Of a stretch of DNA of 35,858 nucleotides, positions 20,499-31,060 are shown in pieces (positions within the stretch are counted from its first letter, which is position 1; each line of letters opens with the position of its first letter). Source of the stretch: an uncultured Polaribacter sp. GTDB taxonomy: Bacteria > Bacteroidota > Bacteroidia > Flavobacteriales > Flavobacteriaceae. Made by a program: the position numbers and the translations under genes. The notes under the pieces were generated by a model. That model worked only from the letters and a program-made list of their open reading frames with translations. It ran no database searches and had not been told where the DNA came from. Where the stretch lies: contig CAJXTJ010000008.1 of assembly GCA_913061165.1 (NCBI GenBank), positions 1 through 35,858 on the forward strand, read 5' to 3'.

Positions 20499-21182
20499 AT
20501 GTATATGAGAAAAGTTGTCTTATTAGGTTTGGCTATAATTTCGTTTAGTACTTACTCCCAGGAAAAAGATATAGATAGCAGGAGAGACGTTGTTGGTGAT
20601 ATAACAGTAAACGGTAGTGGTTTATGGACAAATCCAGTAAGCTATGCAAAAGTAAAAGGAGATGTTTACTTGTTTAATAATTGGAAGAATATCGCAACCA
20701 TTATTTCAGGGAAAGGAAAAAAATATATGTTATCAAATCTAAATTATGATACAAGTCAAGATAGATTCGTCACAAAAACATCTCCAGACTCCGTTTTTGT
20801 TTTTGGTAAACAGTCTATTAAACAAGTTAAGGTAAATAATAAAATTTTTAAAAGATATTTAAAAAATGATCGTTATGATTATTATGAGCAGGTAGCTTTT
20901 GGCAAAGGAAAGGAAGTTTTAAAAAGGCAGGTTAAATTAATAAAGAAGGGGATTAAAGACCCCTTTACAAATGCTTATAAAAGCGATAAGTATGTATTAA
21001 AGACAAAATATTTTTTTAATTCTGAAGAGGGTATTAGAGAATTTAAATTACGCAAGAAGTCTTTTTTAAGTTGTTTTGGTGAAGATTCAAACCAAGTAAA
21101 GAGAATTATAAAGATGCACAAAATAACCTTAAGAGAAGATTCAGACTTCGTTAATATATTTAAATTTTATAAAAAAAAATAA
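20499..21182 (+). CDS. Exported protein of unknown function
   Basis: 227 aa with signal peptide-like N-terminus (MRKVVLLGLAIISFSTYSQ); no family recognised; start may be 20499 or 20505. Confidence 0.75.
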   Translation: MYMRKVVLLGLAIISFSTYSQEKDIDSRRDVVGDITVNGSGLWTNPVSYAKVKGDVYLFNNWKNIATIISGKGKKYMLSNLNYDTSQDRFVTKTSPDSVFVFGKQSIKQVKVNNKIFKRYLKNDRYDYYEQVAFGKGKEVLKRQVKLIKKGIKDPFTNAYKSDKYVLKTKYFFNSEEGIREFKLRKKSFLSCFGEDSNQVKRIIKMHKITLREDSDFVNIFKFYKKK

Positions 21183-21232
21183 AATAGAAAAAAAGGCTTA
21201 AACACAAACGTTTATGCCTTTTTTTCTATTTT
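21181..21232. terminator. Terminator hairpin between the unknown ORF and carA
   Basis: 17-nt arms AAAATAGAAAAAAAGGC / GCCTTTTTTTCTATTTT plus inner TAAAC/GTTTA. Confidence 0.8.
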
Positions 21233-21259
21233 TGTTTCAACAAACACAATTAAACAGCA

Positions 21260-22378
21260 ATGAAATATCAAACTAGAAAGAGAGCATTAGTTTTATTAGC
21301 AGATGGAACTATCTTTTATGGGAAATCTGTGGGTATAGAAGGAACTTCAACGGGTGAAATTTGTTTTAATACCGGTATGACAGGGTATCAAGAAATATTT
21401 ACAGATCCTTCTTATTTTGGCCAAATTATGGTAACAGCCAATGCGCATATTGGTAATTATGGTATAAATGATAATGAGGTAGAATCAAAGGGTATTAAGA
21501 TATCTGGATTAATTTGTAGAAATTTTAGTTTTACCCATTCTAGAGTAGACTCAAATGGAAACTTGAAAGATTGGTTTGAAAAACACAATATTGTAGCGAT
21601 ATCTGATGTAGATACAAGAGCATTGGTTGCTTATATTAGAGATAATGGTGCTATGAATGCTGTCATTTCTACTGAAATAGATAATATTGAGGGTTTAAAG
21701 AAACAGTTGGCTAATGTTCCTACTATGGAAGGTTTAGAGTTGGCTTCTAAAGTATCAACTAAAGAAGCTTATTTTGTTGGTGATGAGAATGCACCTATAA
21801 AAATAGCTGCTTTGGATATTGGTATTAAAAAGAATATTTTAAGAAATTTAACAAGTAGAGGGGCTTTTATTAAGGTTTTTCCTTATAATTCAAATTTTTC
21901 GGAATTAGCTGCTTTTAATCCAGATGGTTATTTCATCTCAAATGGGCCTGGAGATCCAGAACCTTTAACTGATGCTCAGGAAGTAGCAAAAGAAATTATT
22001 AAAAGTAATGTACCGTTATTTGGTATTTGCTTAGGACATCAAGTAATCGCTTTAGCCAACGGTATTTCTACTTATAAAATGCACAATGGTCATAGAGGTA
22101 TTAACCACCCAGTTAAAAACCTATTAACCGGTAAGGGTGAAATAACTTCTCAGAATCATGGTTTTGCTATTAATAAAGAGGAAACAGAGAATAATAAGGA
22201 TATTGAAATTACACATGTTCACCTAAATGATCATACAGTTGCTGGTATACGCTTGAAAAACAAACCGGTTTTTTCTGTTCAGTACCATCCAGAGGCTAGC
22301 CCGGGTCCGCATGATTCAGAGTACTTATTTGATCAATTTATAGAAAGTATTAAAGAAGCAAAAAAAATACAGGTTTAA
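21260..22378 (+). CDS. carA: Carbamoyl-phosphate synthase small subunit
   Basis: ADGTIFYGKSVG...NTGMTGYQEIFTDPSY; class I amidotransferase GICLGHQ; VQYHPEASPGPHDSEYLFDQF. Confidence 0.97.
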   Translation: MKYQTRKRALVLLADGTIFYGKSVGIEGTSTGEICFNTGMTGYQEIFTDPSYFGQIMVTANAHIGNYGINDNEVESKGIKISGLICRNFSFTHSRVDSNGNLKDWFEKHNIVAISDVDTRALVAYIRDNGAMNAVISTEIDNIEGLKKQLANVPTMEGLELASKVSTKEAYFVGDENAPIKIAALDIGIKKNILRNLTSRGAFIKVFPYNSNFSELAAFNPDGYFISNGPGDPEPLTDAQEVAKEIIKSNVPLFGICLGHQVIALANGISTYKMHNGHRGINHPVKNLLTGKGEITSQNHGFAINKEETENNKDIEITHVHLNDHTVAGIRLKNKPVFSVQYHPEASPGPHDSEYLFDQFIESIKEAKKIQV

Positions 22379-22404
22379 TTTTAATAAACTTATTTTTTTT
22401 AAAA

Positions 22405-22440
22405 AATTTTCCGCACATTATTGTGCGGTTTTTTTTTATT
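22405..22440 (+). terminator. carA terminator
   Basis: CCGCACA (22411-22417) TTAT TGTGCGG (22422-22428) plus T run. Confidence 0.85.
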
Positions 22441-22536
22441 AGGTTTCAGCAAACGTTTTCGTAATTAATGAAAGACATATTCTTAAATGATTTATACATT
22501 TTGTAATTTAGCAATGTTAGATTTTAAATTAATTAA

Positions 22537-23838
<1,302 letters not shown>

Positions 23839-23857
23839 TTTCTAAGTTCGAAAGTAC

Positions 23858-23894
23858 AAAGCCTCTCAATAAAAATTGAGAGGCTTTTTTTTTA
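23858..23894 (+). terminator. eno terminator
   Basis: AAAGCCTCTCAAT AAAA ATTGAGAGGCTTT (23858-23887) plus T run. Confidence 0.9.
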
Positions 23895-24013
23895 ATATTT
23901 CAATATGTTAAGATTACTTTAAAATATTAAAATTTCTACTAGAAGTATTTATAGATTGCTTCAAAATTTGGTATCTTCGTGCCATTAAGAATTATAGACG
24001 AAAATCATTATAA

Positions 24014-25300
24014 ATGTCAGATATAGCTAAATTACAAATAGGAGAAAATTCATATGAATTTCCTTTGGTAAAAGGAACAGAGAATGAAGTTGCAATAGAT
24101 ATTAAATCGTTAAGAACTGCTACAAACGGTGTAATAACTATCGATGCTGGTTTCAAAAACACTGGTTCTTGTGAAAGTGGTATAACATTTTTAGATGGAG
24201 AAAAAGGAATTTTAAGATATAGAGGCTATTCTATTGATGAGTTGGCAGAAAAAGCAGATTTTTTAGAAGTTGCTTATGCTTTAATTTTTGGAGAATTACC
24301 AACAAAAGAAGAATTAGATAAGTTTCACGCAGACATAAAGTTGAAGTCTGTTGTAGATGATGATGTTCGAAAAATACTAGAGGCGTTTCCGAAAACAGCA
24401 CATCCTATGGGGATTTTATCTTCATTAACAAGTGCTTTAACAGCTTTTAATCCGTCTTCTGTGAATGTGAATTCAGAAGAAGAGATGTACAATGCTATTG
24501 TGAAAATAATGGGTAAATTTCCTGTATTAGTAGCTTGGACAATGCGTAAGAAATCTGGTTTGCCTTTAAATTATGGTTCTAAATCTTTAGGTTATGTAGA
24601 GAATATTATGAAGATGATGTTTGAAGAGCCAAATGAGGAATACGTAATAAACCCTATTATAAAAGATGCCTTAGATAAATTATTAATCTTACACGCAGAT
24701 CATGAGCAAAACTGCTCTACTTCTACGGTAAGAATTGCAGGTTCATCTCATGCTGGTTTATTTGCTTCTTTATCAGCAGGAATCTCAGCGCTTTGGGGAC
24801 CATTACATGGTGGTGCAAATCAAGCCGTTTTAGAGATGTTAGAAGCTATTAAGGAAGACGGTGGAGATACCAAGAAATACATGGCTAAGGCTAAAGACAA
24901 GAATGATCCTTTTAGATTGATGGGATTTGGTCATAGAGTTTATAAAAACTTTGATCCAAGAGCTACCATTATCAAAAAGGCCGCAGACGAAGTGTTAAAA
25001 GATTTAGGTATAGAAGATCCTATTTTAGAAATAGCAAGAGGTTTAGAGCAAGAAGCATTAAACGATTCTTATTTTGTAGATAGAAAATTATATCCCAATG
25101 TAGATTTTTATTCAGGAATTATATATAGAGCTATGGGTATTCCTGTAGAAATGTTTACAGTTATGTTTGCTTTAGGTCGTTTGCCAGGTTGGATTGCACA
25201 ATGGAAAGAAATGCGTTTAAATAAAGAACCAATAGGAAGACCACGTCAAATTTATACAGGAGAAAATTTAAGACCGTTTAAGTCAATTGAAAAAAGATAA
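24014..25300 (+). CDS. gltA: Citrate synthase
   Basis: ITFLDGEKGILRYRGYSIDELA; LHADHEQNCSTSTVR; LWGPLHGGANQAV; MGFGHRVYKNFDPRA. Confidence 0.97.
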   Translation: MSDIAKLQIGENSYEFPLVKGTENEVAIDIKSLRTATNGVITIDAGFKNTGSCESGITFLDGEKGILRYRGYSIDELAEKADFLEVAYALIFGELPTKEELDKFHADIKLKSVVDDDVRKILEAFPKTAHPMGILSSLTSALTAFNPSSVNVNSEEEMYNAIVKIMGKFPVLVAWTMRKKSGLPLNYGSKSLGYVENIMKMMFEEPNEEYVINPIIKDALDKLLILHADHEQNCSTSTVRIAGSSHAGLFASLSAGISALWGPLHGGANQAVLEMLEAIKEDGGDTKKYMAKAKDKNDPFRLMGFGHRVYKNFDPRATIIKKAADEVLKDLGIEDPILEIARGLEQEALNDSYFVDRKLYPNVDFYSGIIYRAMGIPVEMFTVMFALGRLPGWIAQWKEMRLNKEPIGRPRQIYTGENLRPFKSIEKR

Positions 25301-25329
25301 TTAAAATAATTATTATGTACTCAAGCAAG

Positions 25330-25357
25330 AAGCTTCATTTTATATGAAGCTTTTTTT
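25330..25357 (+). terminator. gltA terminator
   Basis: AAGCTTCAT (25330-25338) TTTAT ATGAAGCTT (25344-25352) plus T run. Confidence 0.85.
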
Positions 25358-25368
25358 AGCACCTATAT

Positions 25369-26283
25369 ATGTTAAAACTGAATATTAAAAACGAAACTTC
25401 TAGATTAAGAGCAGTTGTTTTAGGAATCGCGAAAAATAATGGACCTGTGCCAAAGGTGAAAGATTGTTATGATCCCAAAAGTATACAGCATGTTTTAGCA
25501 GGAACATATCCTAAGGAAGGAGATATGTACCTTGAAATGGAAGCGGTTGCTTCTATTTTAGAAAAGTACAATGTAGAAGTTTTTAGACCAGAAATTATTG
25601 AAAATTATAATCAGATTTTTTCTAGAGATATTGCATTTGTAATTGATAACAAATTAGTGAGAGCAAATATTTTACCAGATAGAGATCAGGAGATAGCAGC
25701 CCTTAAACATGTTATTTCTAAAATTGATTCAAAGAACATCATAGAGTTACCCCAAGAATGTCACGTAGAAGGTGGAGATGTAATGCCGTGGAATGAGTAC
25801 ATTTTTGTTGGAACCTATTCCGGAGAAGACTATTCAGATTATATTACAGCACGTACAAATATCGACGCTGTTATTGCTTTGCAAGAGTTATTTCCAGAAA
25901 AAACTGTAAAATCTTTTGAGTTAAGAAAAAACAATACAGATCCTAAAGAAAATGCGTTGCATTTAGATTGTTGTTTTCAGCCAATAGGTAAAGACAAGGC
26001 GATACTTCATAAAAATGGTTTTTTAGTTGAAAAGGAATATGAATGGTTGTTAAATTTCTTCGGAAAAGAGAATGTTTTTGAAATTGATAAAGATGAAATG
26101 TTCAATATGAATAGTAATATTTTTTCTATATCTGAAGATGTAATTATTTCAGAGAAAAACTTTACACGTTTAAATACTTGGCTGCGCTCAAATGGTTTTA
26201 CAGTAGAAGAGGTTGCGTATGCAGAAATAGCAAAACAAGAAGGCTTATTGCGTTGTTCTACAATGCCACTTATAAGAGAATAA
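25369..26283 (+). CDS. Amidinotransferase / dimethylarginine dimethylaminohydrolase-like protein
   Basis: Guanidine-modifying fold motifs: CHVEGGDV, LHLDCCFQPI, C-terminal catalytic Cys GLLRCSTMPL. Confidence 0.8.
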   Translation: MLKLNIKNETSRLRAVVLGIAKNNGPVPKVKDCYDPKSIQHVLAGTYPKEGDMYLEMEAVASILEKYNVEVFRPEIIENYNQIFSRDIAFVIDNKLVRANILPDRDQEIAALKHVISKIDSKNIIELPQECHVEGGDVMPWNEYIFVGTYSGEDYSDYITARTNIDAVIALQELFPEKTVKSFELRKNNTDPKENALHLDCCFQPIGKDKAILHKNGFLVEKEYEWLLNFFGKENVFEIDKDEMFNMNSNIFSISEDVIISEKNFTRLNTWLRSNGFTVEEVAYAEIAKQEGLLRCSTMPLIRE

Positions 26284-26418
26284 GTTCTAAGAGAAAAAGA
26301 GTTTACTTTTTAGCTAGAACAAAATACTATCTATTTAGTTTAAAGTACCTTATGAGTTTGCTTAAATAAACAGTAGTATTATTGTTTTAACATTGTATTA
26401 TTTTAAAATTTATATTTT

Positions 26419-26452
26419 AAAACCGTTTCCTAAAAAGGAAGCGGTTTTTTTA
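26419..26452 (+). terminator. Terminator after the amidinotransferase-like gene
   Basis: AAAACCGTTTCC / GGAAGCGGTTTT (one G-T wobble) plus T run. Confidence 0.85.
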
Positions 26453-26484
26453 AGAAAAGGAGTTTACTATCCTAAATATGTATC

Positions 26485-26492
26485 TATATTTG
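26485..26492 (+). promoter_or_regulatory. Candidate -7 element TATATTTG upstream of the ctlX-like gene
   Basis: TAnnTTTG match 18 nt before the ATG at 26511. Confidence 0.5.
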
Positions 26493-26510
26493 CAGTATAT
26501 TTAAGAAAAC

Positions 26511-27443
26511 ATGCATCAAACTACAAATACCATATTAATGGTTCGTCCTATTAATTTTAGGAAGAATGAACAAACAGCCGTAAATAATTATTTTCAAGAA
26601 GATATTGATTTACAAAATACTGAAATTAATAAAAAAGCTCAGGAAGAATTTGATGGATTTGTGTTTAAATTAAAAAGTTTTGGTGTAAATGTTGTAGTTG
26701 TTTCAGATACAGAAAAATTTGATACTCCAGACTCTATTTTTCCAAACAATTGGATTTCTTTTCATGCTGACGGAACTGTTGGTTTATACCCCATGTTTGC
26801 GGAAAATAGAAGGCTAGAAAGAAGGGATGATATTCTAACTGAATTAGAAAAAATTGACTTTATTATAGAAAACGTATTAGATTATACCTCTGCGGAAGAT
26901 GCTGATTTATTTCTAGAGGGTACAGGTAGTATTATTTTAGATAGGGTAAATAATAAAGCATATTGTGCCTTGTCTGATAGAGCAGATGAAAATTTATTTA
27001 TTGAATTTTGTGAGGACTTTGAATATACTCCAATAGTTTTTGTGGCAAATCAAACTGTGAAAGGAGATAGAGCAGTAATTTATCATACAAATGTTATGAT
27101 GTGCATTGCAGAAACATTCGCTGTAATTTGCTTAGATGCAATAGATGATAAATCTGAAAAGAAAAATGTATTAAAACATTTAAAAGAAGATGGTAAACAG
27201 GTAATTGATATTACGGAAGCTCAAATGCATAGTTTTGCAGGAAATATGTTACAAGTTCGCGGTGAAAAGGACGAGAAATTTTTAGTAATGAGTACAGCCG
27301 CATATGAATCTTTAACACAAAGTCAACTTGCAAAGATAAACAACCATTGTAAAATTATTTCTAGTTCTTTAGAAACTATAGAAACTTGTGGCGGTGGAAG
27401 TGCACGTTGTATGATGGCAGAAGTTTTTCTACCAAAAAGTTAA
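26511..27443 (+). CDS. ctlX: CtlX-like citrulline-utilisation hydrolase (arginine deiminase-related)
   Basis: MVRPINFRKNEQTAVNNYFQ; FPNNWISFH; LEGTGSIILDR; MHSFAGNMLQV; CGGGSARCMMAEVFLP. Confidence 0.8.
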   Translation: MHQTTNTILMVRPINFRKNEQTAVNNYFQEDIDLQNTEINKKAQEEFDGFVFKLKSFGVNVVVVSDTEKFDTPDSIFPNNWISFHADGTVGLYPMFAENRRLERRDDILTELEKIDFIIENVLDYTSAEDADLFLEGTGSIILDRVNNKAYCALSDRADENLFIEFCEDFEYTPIVFVANQTVKGDRAVIYHTNVMMCIAETFAVICLDAIDDKSEKKNVLKHLKEDGKQVIDITEAQMHSFAGNMLQVRGEKDEKFLVMSTAAYESLTQSQLAKINNHCKIISSSLETIETCGGGSARCMMAEVFLPKS

Positions 27444-27465
27444 AAGTTACTTCGTTAATAATAAA

Positions 27466-29109
27466 CTAGTCTTTTTTTAATACTTCTTCAATTATCTCTC
27501 CTGAAGTACCGTTAGGAGCTTCAATTTTCATTAAATTAGAAATGGTTGGTGCAATGTCTATAATTTTATATGTTTTTTTTGATGCTCCTTTTTTAATTCC
27601 ATTTCCATAGAAAATCACAGGAACATGTGTATCATAAGAATAGCCAGAACCGTGGCTAGTTCCTTTTCTACTGTAATTTAAAGTAGCTGGATAAGGAATC
27701 ATTAAAACATCTCCAGAAAATTTAGGGTTGTAACCTTGTTGCAAAGCATGCATTATGCCCTCTGTAAAGTTAGTAGTTTGCAAAGTTCTTGCTGTAACGG
27801 CCTTGTATATTTTATCAAAACTTAGAACTTCATCTGCGAGTCTTTGTGCAACTGTATTTTTGTTAAAACCCAAAGCTTCTATTTTTTCTTGATCTAGAAA
27901 AATTTGGTAATTAGACACATTTTCTATCAGTTCTTTTGAGTTAAAATATTTTTGAGTGATGTCTGAAAGAAATTTTTTAAGTTTTTTAGTACTTATATAA
28001 TGTGCAGGAATCTTTAAAGATTGTAAATAGGAAGGAACATGCACTGCTGCATGATCTGCTGTTAGAAATAAAGTATAGTTTTCTTTTCCTACTTCAGTAT
28101 CTAAAAAATTAAAAAAATGAGCCAAGTCTTTATCGAGACGTAAATAAGTATCTTCAATTTCTACGGATGCAACGCCATACCTATGACCAACATAGTCTGT
28201 AGAAGAAAAGCTTACTGCTAAAAAATCTGTAAATTCAGATTTCCCTAATTGTTCACCTTTGATAACTGCTTTTGCAAAATCTACGGTGTAGGTATTTCCT
28301 GCAGGAATTGTCTTTATCAAACTAAAATTATCGTTCTGTTCTCTTAATTTTTTCAAGTCTTTTGGAAAAACAGGCTTTACTTGTCCGTTTAAATTATTTT
28401 CATACACATTATCATCTGCTCTGCTTTGAGTGTATGTTTTTATATCATACAAGGTTTCCCAAGTTTGGTTTAAGTAGTCGTCTGCTTTATTATTACCGTT
28501 AAATTCTTTTACCCAATCTGGTAATTCTTCCATATAAAAAGAACTTGTAATCCATTGGTTTTTATTTCCGGCATCATACCAATAAGCTGCGCTGGCTGTA
28601 TGGCCAACAGGTAAAATAGCAGACCTGTCTTTTATAGCAATCCCTATGGTTTTACCTTGCATATTTTGTGCTAGTTGTAACTGATCTGCAACAGTTGTTG
28701 TATACAATCTGTGAGGAGATTTTTGACCAATCAGCCCATCATTACCAACTGTTTTATAATTTGCATCGTCTACACAATAGATGCTTTTCTTTAAAACTTT
28801 ATCATACCAATTGTTAGAAATAACACCATGATTACTAGGTGATGTTCCTGCGTAAATAGAGGCATGACCAACTGCAGTATAGGTTGGTATAAAATTATAA
28901 TGTGCATTTTCTAATGAAAATCCGTTTTTCAAGATTCTATTAAATCCACCTTCACCATATCTGTCTGCAAAACGAGTTAAGTAATCATATCTCATTTGAT
29001 CTATAACAATACCAATAACTAATTTTGGTTTTTTTACAGGTATTTCTGAAAATTTACAATTAGAAAATAAAAGGATTGAGGTGAAAAAGTAGAAAATGGC
29101 TCTTTTCAT
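27466..29109 (-). CDS. PafA-like alkaline phosphatase (alkaline phosphatase superfamily lipoprotein)
   Basis: Lipobox-like FSNC; LVIGIVIDQMRYDYLTRF; FIPTYTAVGHASIYAGTSPSNHGVISNNWYD; TADHAAVHVPSYL. Confidence 0.85.
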   Translation of the reverse strand: MKRAIFYFFTSILLFSNCKFSEIPVKKPKLVIGIVIDQMRYDYLTRFADRYGEGGFNRILKNGFSLENAHYNFIPTYTAVGHASIYAGTSPSNHGVISNNWYDKVLKKSIYCVDDANYKTVGNDGLIGQKSPHRLYTTTVADQLQLAQNMQGKTIGIAIKDRSAILPVGHTASAAYWYDAGNKNQWITSSFYMEELPDWVKEFNGNNKADDYLNQTWETLYDIKTYTQSRADDNVYENNLNGQVKPVFPKDLKKLREQNDNFSLIKTIPAGNTYTVDFAKAVIKGEQLGKSEFTDFLAVSFSSTDYVGHRYGVASVEIEDTYLRLDKDLAHFFNFLDTEVGKENYTLFLTADHAAVHVPSYLQSLKIPAHYISTKKLKKFLSDITQKYFNSKELIENVSNYQIFLDQEKIEALGFNKNTVAQRLADEVLSFDKIYKAVTARTLQTTNFTEGIMHALQQGYNPKFSGDVLMIPYPATLNYSRKGTSHGSGYSYDTHVPVIFYGNGIKKGASKKTYKIIDIAPTISNLMKIEAPNGTSGEIIEEVLKKD

Positions 29110-29219
29110 TATTATAAAATAATTTAAGTTTTATCAAAAGTAATTATTTTTTATTTTGATGTGTGATAATTAACACTCAATTAGTGATTATTTAATACTT
29201 TAGCTTAAAATTTGTATGA

Positions 29220-29960
29220 ATGACGTATTTAGAGCATGTTGGTAAATATTTTGTAATGTTAGGTCGGGTCTTTAAAATGCCCCAAAAACCGCTTATCTTT
29301 TACCAAGCCTTATTAAAAGAAATAGAAGATTTAGGTCTAAAGTCTCTTGGTATTATCATGTTTATATCCTTCTTTATTGGCGGTGTAATTTCACTTCAAA
29401 CGGCATTAAATTTAGACAGTCCTTTTATACCGGATTCTTTAATAGGATTTGCGGCAAAAAGATCTATTATTTTAGAGTTTGCGCCAACCTTTTGTTCTAT
29501 TATTTTAGCAGGTAAAGTTGGGTCTTACATTACTTCTAGTTTGGGCACAATGAGAGTTACAGAGCAAATAGATGCATTAGAAGTTATGGGAATAAATTCT
29601 CTTAATCTTTTAGTGTTACCTAAAATTATAGCAGCACTATTCTTTTATCCGTTTTTAATTCTTTTAGCAATGTGTTTAGGGATATTTGGTGGTTGGGTTG
29701 CAGGTGTGTTGTCTGGTTTGTTTACTGGTGCAGATTATATTATTGGATTACAAACAGATTTTGATCCGTTTTTAATTGTGTACGCCTTAACTAAAACTCT
29801 TATATTCTCTTTTATAATTGCTACAGTACCATCTTATCATGGTTATTATGTCAAAGGTGGTTCTATTGCAGTAGGAAGGGCAAGTACACAAGCTGTTGTT
29901 TGGACAACTATTTTAATTGTAGTTGCCAATTATATTCTAACCCAATTGTTGTTAACGTAA
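29220..29960 (+). CDS. MlaE-family ABC transporter permease
   Basis: FFIGGVISLQTALNL; LAGKVGSYITSSLGTMRVTEQIDALEVMGINSLNLLVLPKIIA. Confidence 0.93.
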   Translation: MTYLEHVGKYFVMLGRVFKMPQKPLIFYQALLKEIEDLGLKSLGIIMFISFFIGGVISLQTALNLDSPFIPDSLIGFAAKRSIILEFAPTFCSIILAGKVGSYITSSLGTMRVTEQIDALEVMGINSLNLLVLPKIIAALFFYPFLILLAMCLGIFGGWVAGVLSGLFTGADYIIGLQTDFDPFLIVYALTKTLIFSFIIATVPSYHGYYVKGGSIAVGRASTQAVVWTTILIVVANYILTQLLLT

Positions 29961-29963
29961 GAT

Positions 29964-30731
29964 ATGATAGAAGTTAAAGATTTACATAAAGGTTTTAATG
30001 GTGTTGAAGTTTTAAAAGGCATTTCTACGAACTTTCTAGCAGGAAAAACAAATCTTATCATTGGTCAAAGTGGTTCTGGAAAAACAGTTTTTTTGAAATC
30101 ATTAATAGGACTTCATGTTCCAGAAAAAGGAACTATTTCTTTTGATGGAAGAATAAATACAGCCTTTTCCGAACAAGAGAAAATGCAATGGAGGCAAGAA
30201 ATTGGGATGGTTTTTCAAGGAAGTGCCTTGTTTGATTCTCAAACAGTTGAAGAGAACGTAATGTTTCCTTTAAAAATGTTTACAAAGAAAAAACAATCTG
30301 AAATGTTAGACCGCGTAAACACTGTTTTGAAAAGAGTTAATTTAGAAAATTCAAATAAAAAATTACCGGCAGAGTTGTCTGGTGGAATGCAGAAGAGAGT
30401 TGCTATTGCAAGAGCAATTGTAATGAATCCTAAATATTTATTCTGTGATGAACCAAATTCTGGTTTAGATCCGCAAACAGCTATTGTAATAGATAATTTA
30501 ATTCAAGAAATTACAGAAGAATATAAGATAACCACGGTTATTAATACGCATGATATGAATTCTGTAATAGAAATTGGAGAAAAAATTGTGTTTTTAAATA
30601 AAGGTGTAAAAGCTTGGGAAGGGACAAATAAAGATATATTTTCTACTGATAATGAAGCGGTTGTAAGTTTTGTGTATTCTTCAAATTTATTAAAAAAAGT
30701 AAGAGATGTTTATTTAAATGAAACTAAATAA
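29964..30731 (+). CDS. ABC transporter ATP-binding protein (MlaF-like)
   Basis: Walker A GQSGSGKT; signature ELSGGMQKRVAIARA; Walker B LFCDEPNSGLDP. Confidence 0.94.
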   Translation: MIEVKDLHKGFNGVEVLKGISTNFLAGKTNLIIGQSGSGKTVFLKSLIGLHVPEKGTISFDGRINTAFSEQEKMQWRQEIGMVFQGSALFDSQTVEENVMFPLKMFTKKKQSEMLDRVNTVLKRVNLENSNKKLPAELSGGMQKRVAIARAIVMNPKYLFCDEPNSGLDPQTAIVIDNLIQEITEEYKITTVINTHDMNSVIEIGEKIVFLNKGVKAWEGTNKDIFSTDNEAVVSFVYSSNLLKKVRDVYLNETK

Positions 30732-30738
30732 AAAATTG

Positions 30739-30769
30739 TTTGGATTTCTTAAAATAAGCTATATATTTG
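30739..30769 (+). promoter_or_regulatory. Promoter of the tRNA-Lys/tRNA-Leu unit: TTTG-N19-TATATTTG
   Basis: TTTG 30739-30742, TATATTTG 30762-30769, 19-nt spacer; ~20 nt before the tRNA. Confidence 0.8.
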
Positions 30770-30790
30770 CACCCGCTAAGCGAAAAGAAT

Positions 30791-30863
30791 GACCTGGTAG
30801 CTCAGTTGGTAGAGCATCTCCCTTTTAAGGAGAGGGTCCTGGGTTCGAGCCCCAGCCCGGTCA
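30791..30863 (+). tRNA. tRNA-Lys (anticodon TTT)
   Basis: 73-nt cloverleaf by eye; acceptor GACCTGG/CCCGGTC; anticodon arm TCTCC-CTTTTAA-GGAGA; GGTTCGAGC T arm. Confidence 0.97.
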
Positions 30864-30864
30864 C

Positions 30865-30893
30865 AAAAAGTTAAGCCTGCGCTTAACTTTTTT
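30865..30893 (+). terminator. Terminator-like hairpin between the two tRNAs
   Basis: AAAAAGTTAAG (30865-30875) CCTGCG CTTAACTTTTT (30882-30892) plus T. Confidence 0.6.
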
Positions 30894-30908
30894 ACTTTAA
30901 AGTAATTT

Positions 30909-30992
30909 GCGCACGTGGCGAAATTGGTAGACGCGCAACCTTGAGGGGGTTGTGAACGCAAGTTCGTGGAAGTTCGAGTCTTCTCGTGCGCA
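30909..30992 (+). tRNA. tRNA-Leu (anticodon GAG)
   Basis: 84 nt with long variable arm; acceptor GCGCACG/CGTGCGC; anticodon arm CAACC-TTGAGGG-GGTTG. Confidence 0.95.
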
Positions 30993-31060
30993 CTTTTTAC
31001 TTTTTTACTTCTTTCACAAATAATTAACCATATTATCTAAGATTATTATTATTTTTGTTT

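Noticed and set aside
30776-30961. 61-aa minus-strand ORF (GARTQDPLLKREMLYQLSYQV)
   Set aside because: Antisense translation of the tRNA-Lys/tRNA-Leu region, a familiar false-positive ORF type.
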